The position numbers were made by a program, and so were the translations under genes. From contig DATCKS010000096.1 in assembly GCA_036562265.1 (NCBI GenBank), positions 1-10,610 on the forward strand: a stretch of DNA of 10,610 nt, given 5' to 3'. This document shows, one piece after another, positions 7,065 to 10,610 of the stretch. The notes under the pieces are model-generated. The model ran no database searches. It saw nothing but the letters and a program-made list of their open reading frames with translations, and was not told the origin of the DNA. The first letter of the stretch is position 1; each line of letters opens with the position of its first letter. Origin of the DNA: DASVDK01 sp036562265 [NCBI: Thermodesulfobacteriota bacterium]. Lineage in GTDB: Bacteria; DASVDK01.

Positions 7065-8294
7065 ATGCGAATCAACCGCGATCGACTCGAGTCGACCATT
7101 CACGAGCTTGGCGCCATCGGCGGCACGCCGAACGGCGGTCTCACGCGGGTCGCCCTCACCGAGGAGGACCGGCTCGCCCGCGACCGGATGGTGGCGTGGA
7201 TGCGGGAGGCCGGCTGCCGCGTCACCGTCGACCAGATGGGGAACATCTTCGGCGAGCGGCCGGGAGCGCCGGGCGAGTCGCGGGCCGTCATGATCGGCTC
7301 CCACATCGACTCGGTACCGACCGGCGGCAAGTACGACGGCCAGCTCGGCGTCCTCTGCGGCCTCGAGGTGCTCCGCTCGCTCAACGACCACAAGGTCGCC
7401 ACGAAGCACCCGGTCACGCTCGTCATCTTCACCAACGAGGAGGGGGCGCGCTTCCAGCCGGCCATGATCGCCTCGGGCGTCATGGCGGGGAAGATCGACC
7501 TCCAGTACGCCTACAACGTCCGGGACAGGGACGGCATCCGCCTCCTCGACGCCCTCGAGGCGATCGGCTACACCGGCCCCGAGCCGTGCGCGCCGAAGCC
7601 GATGCGGGCCTACCTCGAGCTGCACATCGAGCAGGGGCCGGTCCTCGAGGAGGCCGGGGAGTCGGTGGGCGTGGTCGAGGGGATCGTCGCCATCTCCTGG
7701 TCGCGCGTGACGCTGCGCGGCGTGCAGGCGCACGCCGGGCCGACCCCCATGAACCGGCGCAAGGACGCCCTGGTCGCGGCGGCCGAGGTGATCGCCGGGG
7801 TGCGGCGGCTCGCCGGCGAGATCGGGGGCGGCTGCGTGACGACGATCGGCTCGCTCGACGTCCGGCCGAACATCACCAACGCGATCCCCGGGGAGGTCCG
7901 CCTCTCGATCGACGTCCGCCACCCGGAGGACGCCGCCATCGACCGCGCCCTGCCGCGCATCGACGAGATCGTGCGGGAGGCCGCGGCCCGCGAAGGGGTG
8001 CAGGCGGAGGTGGACCACTACTGGCGAGTCCCGCGGACGAACTTCGCCCCCGACGTGGTCGCGGCCGTCGAGCGGGGGGCGAAGGAGGCGGCCCGCGGCC
8101 GCTACCGGCGCATGCTCTCCGGCGCCGGTCACGACGCGCAGTACATGGCGTCGATCGGCCCGACCGGCATGATCTTCGTCCCCTCCCGCGGGGGTCTCAG
8201 CCACTGCGAGGAGGAGTTCACGCCGATGGACGACATCGAGCCGGGCGCGAACACGCTCCTGCTCGCGGCGCTCGAGCTGGCGGGGCGGGCCTGA
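7065..8294 (+). CDS. Zn-dependent hydrolase, hydantoinase/carbamoylase family (AllC-like)
   Basis: 409 residues, the usual length of N-carbamoyl-L-amino-acid hydrolases, allantoate amidohydrolase and beta-ureidopropionase-like enzymes. These cytoplasmic M20-fold dimers hydrolyse a terminal ureido or amide group. Metal ligands are all visible and spaced as in AllC: His80 (GSHIDSVPTGGKYDG), Asp91, Glu125/Glu126 (TNEEGARF; base and ligand), His187 (LHIEQGPVLE) and His380 (SRGGLSHCEEEFT). The dimerisation domain carries GVQAHAGPTPMNRRKDAL and NAIPGEV. Family specificity among carbamoyl amino acid, allantoate and ureidoglycine substrates cannot be decided from motifs. It follows the permease genes on the same strand after a 62-base gap with a hairpin and its own Shine-Dalgarno, so it is probably the last gene of the operon. 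It ends 10 bases from the convergent MBL-fold gene. Confidence 0.93.
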   Translation: MRINRDRLESTIHELGAIGGTPNGGLTRVALTEEDRLARDRMVAWMREAGCRVTVDQMGNIFGERPGAPGESRAVMIGSHIDSVPTGGKYDGQLGVLCGLEVLRSLNDHKVATKHPVTLVIFTNEEGARFQPAMIASGVMAGKIDLQYAYNVRDRDGIRLLDALEAIGYTGPEPCAPKPMRAYLELHIEQGPVLEEAGESVGVVEGIVAISWSRVTLRGVQAHAGPTPMNRRKDALVAAAEVIAGVRRLAGEIGGGCVTTIGSLDVRPNITNAIPGEVRLSIDVRHPEDAAIDRALPRIDEIVREAAAREGVQAEVDHYWRVPRTNFAPDVVAAVERGAKEAARGRYRRMLSGAGHDAQYMASIGPTGMIFVPSRGGLSHCEEEFTPMDDIEPGANTLLLAALELAGRA

Positions 8295-8304
8295 CGGCTC
8301 GCCC

Positions 8305-9354
8305 CTACCTCGAGGTCGGCGCCTCGCGGAGGGCCCGCTCGGCCAGGAACGCGGCTTCCGCCTCGGCCGCCACCCGGCCGTAGTCGTCCTGGTAGCGCCG
8401 CGAGAAGTGGAACGGAACGAAGCGGCGCGCCCCCGCGCGGGCCGCGAGGAGGCCGGCCTGCCGCGCCGTGAGGTGGTGCGCGACGTCGGCGGTCTCGGCG
8501 TGCTCGTGGAGGAAGACCGACTCGCAGAAGAAGAGGTCGGCGTCTCGCGCAAGCTCGAGGACGCGCCGGACATTCGACTCGGCGAACCGGAAGTCGGTCG
8601 CGTAGGCGATCCGCTCCCCCTCGATCACGTCGAGGAGCCCGGCCGGCGCCTCCGGCGGGAGCCCCTCGCCGCGGGCGAGGCGCCAGTCGGCCTCCGCCTT
8701 GAGCTGCCGCACCCAGGGGCCGGGGGGGCGGTCCTGCCTGGCGAGCACCTCGGCGACGACGCGACTGCGCGGCAGAATGACCGCCGCGTAGGCGAACGAG
8801 ACGATGCCGTGCGTGAGCGGGGCGAAGCGCACCTCGAACCCCGCCTCCTCGAGCGCGACGCCCGGCCGCGCCGGCCGCGGCGGCTGCGGCTCCGGCACGA
8901 ACTGCCGCATGCAGTGGAACCGCGTGACCCGGCGCGCCGCGGACCGCTCGAGGGCGTCGAGCCAGGCGTCGTCGGCCCACCGCGCGCTGTCCGGCACGGC
9001 CGGCCCCCCCTCGACGATCGGCTCCTCCACCTCGAAGACGAGCGGCAGCGTCGCCACCTTGTTCCAGGTGTAGCCGGCGAGTCGGTTCGCGAGCACCTCG
9101 GTGATGCCCGGCGGGCCGAAGACCCGGATCGTCTTGTCCACCGGCAGGTTCATCCGCATGAGGTGGTCGAAGCCGATGACGTGGTCGATGTGGGCGTGGG
9201 AGAGGAAGAGATCGGTGACCGCCACCACCTCGGCGTGCGGCAGGTGCCGGTTCTCCCCGCAGTCGAACTGCAGGAGCCCCTTGCGCCCCTCGACGCGGAC
9301 GAGGAGCCCCGCGTCACCGGTCTGACCGTTCACGAGGGTGGCGTCCATCCGCAT
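8305..9354 (-). CDS. MBL-fold metallohydrolase, RNase Z-related
   Basis: 349 residues, cytoplasmic. The zinc motif SHAHIDHVIGFD gives His53, His55, Asp57 and His58. Further ligand candidates are His182 (LTHGIVSFAY), Asp254 (AYATDF) and His316 (FHFSRRY). Glu278 in CESVF and His294 in HLTARQAG match the RNase Z proton-shuttle region. PPGPWVRQLK (residues 210-219) resembles the RNase Z exosite GP motif. LLQFDCGE near residue 28 also fits RNase Z. However, the N-terminus reads LVNGQTGDAGLLV instead of the usual LGTGG..PT, the motif is HAHIDH rather than HLHGDH, and residues 100-180 include an extra segment. I infer a member of an RNase Z-like proteobacterial-type clade with YTWN (95-98). tRNA 3' processing is possible but unproven. 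The start is ATG 9354; M3 is an alternative. Shine-Dalgarno is weak. Confidence 0.88.
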   Translation of the reverse strand: MRMDATLVNGQTGDAGLLVRVEGRKGLLQFDCGENRHLPHAEVVAVTDLFLSHAHIDHVIGFDHLMRMNLPVDKTIRVFGPPGITEVLANRLAGYTWNKVATLPLVFEVEEPIVEGGPAVPDSARWADDAWLDALERSAARRVTRFHCMRQFVPEPQPPRPARPGVALEEAGFEVRFAPLTHGIVSFAYAAVILPRSRVVAEVLARQDRPPGPWVRQLKAEADWRLARGEGLPPEAPAGLLDVIEGERIAYATDFRFAESNVRRVLELARDADLFFCESVFLHEHAETADVAHHLTARQAGLLAARAGARRFVPFHFSRRYQDDYGRVAAEAEAAFLAERALREAPTSR

Positions 9355-9380
9355 GGGTCCATACTAGCGGTGCGCGGTGA

Positions 9381-9399
9381 GGCGGCGCCACCGGCCGCC
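9381..9399 (-). terminator. Possible weak terminator hairpin downstream of the DedA gene
   Basis: GGCGGC (9381-9386) pairs with GCCGCC (9394-9399) around a 7-base loop, in the 110-base gap between the DedA-family and MBL-fold genes, about 65 bases past the DedA stop. An alternative 5-bp stem, ACCGG/CCGGT (9390-9402), competes with it. There is no T-run, and short GC stems are expected by chance at this base composition, so this is tentative. Nothing else is visible in the gap. Confidence 0.2.
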
Positions 9400-9464
9400 G
9401 GTCGTCCCTCGAGGCGACGTCCGGGGGAGCGGTCTCGGGGCGCCGCTGGACGCGCAGGGCACGG

Positions 9465-10094
9465 TCAGGGCGAGAACCACCTGATGGCGAGGACGCCGAG
9501 CACCGCGAGGACGAGGAGGCCGACCGTCGCGACCTCGAGGTACCGATCGAGCCACCGTTTGACCGTCGGGCCGAAGAGGTAGATCGCTCCGCCCACGAGG
9601 AAGAACCGGCCCGACCGGCCGAGGACCGACGCCGCCACGAGCGTCGAGAGCGGCACCTCGAAGACCCCCGCGGCGATCGTGAAGACCTTGTAGGGGATCG
9701 GCGTGAAGGCGGCCGCGAGGATCGCGAGGAAGGCGTTCCCCTGATAGTAGCCCCGGACCAGCACGAACTCGCGCTCGTAGCCGAGCGTCTCGATGATCCG
9801 GCGGCCGACGAGTTCGTACGCCTCGAGGCCGATCCACCAGCCGACGACGCCGCCCAGTACCGACGCGACCGAGCAGACGAACGCGTACCACAGGGCGCGA
9901 CGCGGCATCGCCACGGAGAGCGCGATGAGGAGGACGTCCGGGGGGATGGGGAAGAACGACGACTCGACGAACGCCAGCGCCGCCAGGGCCCAGGTGCCGT
10001 AGGGCGAGTCGGCCCACTGCTCCGTCCACCGGTAGAGCCGGCGGAGGGGCGATCGCTCGCCGGCCGGTACCGCGTCAGTCGGGGTCGTGGTCAT
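9465..10094 (-). CDS. DedA/VTT family membrane protein, YqaA-like
   Basis: 209 residues. DedA (VTT/SNARE-associated) proteins are multi-pass inner-membrane proteins tied to lipid flipping and envelope homeostasis; some depend on proton motive force. Visible here: a hydrophilic N-terminus (1-32), then hydrophobic stretches at about 33-60, 66-92 and 121-145, another around 149-170, and a final helix at about 186-205. Key motifs are VESSFFPIPPDVL, with Glu44 and Asp53 at positions where acidic residues are functional in the family; FTPIPYKVFTIAAGVF (130-145), the re-entrant segment strongly resembling YqaA; and GRSGRFF with Arg160 and Arg163. Length is normal. The stop is 110 bases upstream of the MBL-fold start. 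The start at 10094 has only a weak Shine-Dalgarno; no better in-frame start is evident. No functional link to the convergent operon is apparent. Confidence 0.92.
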   Translation of the reverse strand: MTTTPTDAVPAGERSPLRRLYRWTEQWADSPYGTWALAALAFVESSFFPIPPDVLLIALSVAMPRRALWYAFVCSVASVLGGVVGWWIGLEAYELVGRRIIETLGYEREFVLVRGYYQGNAFLAILAAAFTPIPYKVFTIAAGVFEVPLSTLVAASVLGRSGRFFLVGGAIYLFGPTVKRWLDRYLEVATVGLLVLAVLGVLAIRWFSP

Positions 10095-10154
10095 GGCGCG
10101 GGGAGCCTACCACGCCGGCGCGCCCGCGACCAGGCGAAAGCGCCTCCCCGCGAA

Positions 10155-10174
10155 CGGCGCGGCGCCGCGCGCCG
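10155..10174 (-). terminator. GC-rich hairpin just past the stop of the partial membrane-protein gene
   Basis: CGGCGCG (10155-10161) pairs perfectly with CGCGCCG (10168-10174) around a 6-base loop, 15 bases beyond the stop codon at 10190 on the - strand. The position suits transcription termination or 3'-end protection, but no T-run follows. A second small stem (AGGCG/CGCCT, 10132-10145) lies further on. At this GC content chance stems are common. Confidence 0.35.
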
Positions 10175-10189
10175 GACGTGCCGGCCCCT

Positions 10190-10610
10190 CTACGCCAGCC
10201 CCCACCGCCGCCTGAGGGTCCACTCGGTCGCGAGGAGCGTCACGATCAGCGCGAAGACGGTCCAGGTCTGCCAGAGCGGCGTCCGCCGCTCCTCGCTCAC
10301 CCGGTACTCGGCCCGCTTCGGGAAGGCCGCCACGAGGTCCGCGGCGGAGAGGCGCCGCCCCTCGGCGAGCGAGAAGAACCGCCCCCCGCTCACCTTCGCG
10401 ACCTCCGCGAGGTAGGCCTCGCCCGGCGCCGCGTCCTCGAACTCGAGCGAGGACGGGGCGAGCCGGAAGCTCGCCTCGGCGCGGGCCGGCGGCCTGGCGG
10501 CGGCCGCCCCGGCGCCCGCGCCGGCCTGGTCGCCGCCGCCTCCCCGCCCCTCGCCGCCCGTCGCGGCGCCGCGGCGGCCGGTGCGCGCCTCGGCCCGCAC
10601 GGTGTAGAGC
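10190..10610 (-). CDS. C-terminal end of a single-pass membrane protein, VWA/glutamine-amidotransferase-like (5' end outside window)
   Basis: About 140 C-terminal residues are visible; the frame is open through the right edge (LYTVRAEARTG...), so the start lies beyond it. The order is an Ig-like strand fragment, a Gly/Ala/Arg-rich low-complexity stretch (roughly bases 10485-10585), then a folded piece with EVAKVSGGRFF and LSAADLVAAFP. A basic YRVSEERRTPLWQTW segment, one transmembrane helix (FALIVTLLATEWTL) and the short cytoplasmic tail RRRWGLA follow. The ending, with a Trp-rich lead-in, a TM helix and EWxLRRRxGL, is characteristic of large membrane proteins annotated as VWA-containing or glutamine amidotransferase-like, often beside MoxR ATPase genes. 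The diagnostic domains are outside the window, so the name rests on this C-terminal pattern and is tentative. It is co-directional with the DedA gene across a 95-base gap. Confidence 0.7.
   Translation of the reverse strand, partial: LYTVRAEARTGRRGAATGGEGRGGGGDQAGAGAGAAAARPPARAEASFRLAPSSLEFEDAAPGEAYLAEVAKVSGGRFFSLAEGRRLSAADLVAAFPKRAEYRVSEERRTPLWQTWTVFALIVTLLATEWTLRRRWGLA

Larger units (their letters stand above)
1..8294 (+). other. Probable catabolic operon: importer plus four amide hydrolases
   Basis: Seven co-directional genes with junctions of 14, -1, -1, -16, 1 and 62 bases form one probable transcription unit. Its promoter lies left of the window. Content is a GGT-like Ntn-hydrolase, an M20 deacylase, an amidohydrolase, a binding protein, two permeases and a carbamoylase-like hydrolase. 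The arrangement suggests import of an amide or peptide-like compound and its stepwise hydrolysis. Importer ATPase genes and any regulator are not visible. Confidence 0.75.

Noticed and set aside
9357-9364. TAGTAT-like -10 box on the - strand just before the MBL-fold start
   Set aside because: It matches the consensus poorly, lies within a few bases of the start codon and has no supporting -35, so a promoter cannot be supported.
6888-9582. Long open frames opposite the carbamoylase-like gene (- strand) and opposite the MBL-fold gene (+ strand)
   Set aside because: Compositionally biased mirror frames without recognisable motifs; the opposite strands encode intact zinc-binding hydrolases.
10132-10145. 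Small hairpin AGGCG-AAAG-CGCCT downstream of the partial right-edge gene
   Set aside because: Only five base pairs with no T-run; expected by chance in DNA of this GC content.
1-10610. Search for tRNA/rRNA genes, CRISPR repeats, insertion sequences, toxin-antitoxin pairs or phage genes
   Set aside because: No cloverleaf-like segment, spaced direct repeats, transposase motifs or terminal inverted repeats were seen; the window is almost fully occupied by ordinary metabolic and membrane genes.

Overview
The window is very GC-rich (about 70% by eye), densely coded bacterial DNA with strong C/G third-position bias, short gaps and stop/start overlaps. It has no mobile elements, RNA genes or CRISPR. 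GC content, gene families and the co-occurrence of peptide-type ABC transporter parts with several amide hydrolases would fit a soil or groundwater lineage such as Rokubacteria/Methylomirabilota, Myxococcota-like deltaproteobacteria or a similar uncultured group. That placement is inference; nothing here fixes the taxon.

Bases 1-8294 (+ strand) hold one probable operon of seven genes: the C-terminal part of a gamma-glutamyltransferase-family enzyme (cut by the left edge), an M20 ArgE/DapE-type deacylase, a metal-dependent amidohydrolase, a family 5 (peptide/nickel type) substrate-binding protein with a twin-arginine-like signal, two DppB/DppC-type permeases, and an M20-type hydantoinase/carbamoylase-family amidohydrolase (AllC-like). 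Two junctions are 1-base TGATG overlaps, one is a 16-base overlap, and the first and last gaps (14 and 62 bases) carry good Shine-Dalgarno sequences. The last gap also holds a strong C(TTCG)G-capped hairpin. The logic reads as uptake of a small peptide-like or amide compound followed by stepwise hydrolysis of C-N bonds. No ATPase subunit of the importer is present, so it must lie upstream of the window or elsewhere.

Bases 8305-10610 (- strand) hold three genes convergent with the operon: an RNase Z-related metallo-beta-lactamase-fold hydrolase, a YqaA-like DedA/VTT membrane protein, and the C-terminal end of a single-pass membrane protein resembling the VWA/glutamine-amidotransferase-like membrane proteins (cut by the right edge). 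These look like ordinary chromosomal genes with no evident link to the operon. The two converging gene sets end only 10 bases apart.

The most interesting points are the non-canonical GGT, which keeps the catalytic Thr and oxyanion serines but lacks the Asp that binds the substrate alpha-amino group; an amidohydrolase with Gln where many deaminase relatives have the catalytic Glu; and the unusual collection of four different amide hydrolases around one importer. None of these amounts to a clearly new system. The likely novelty is the substrate of the pathway.
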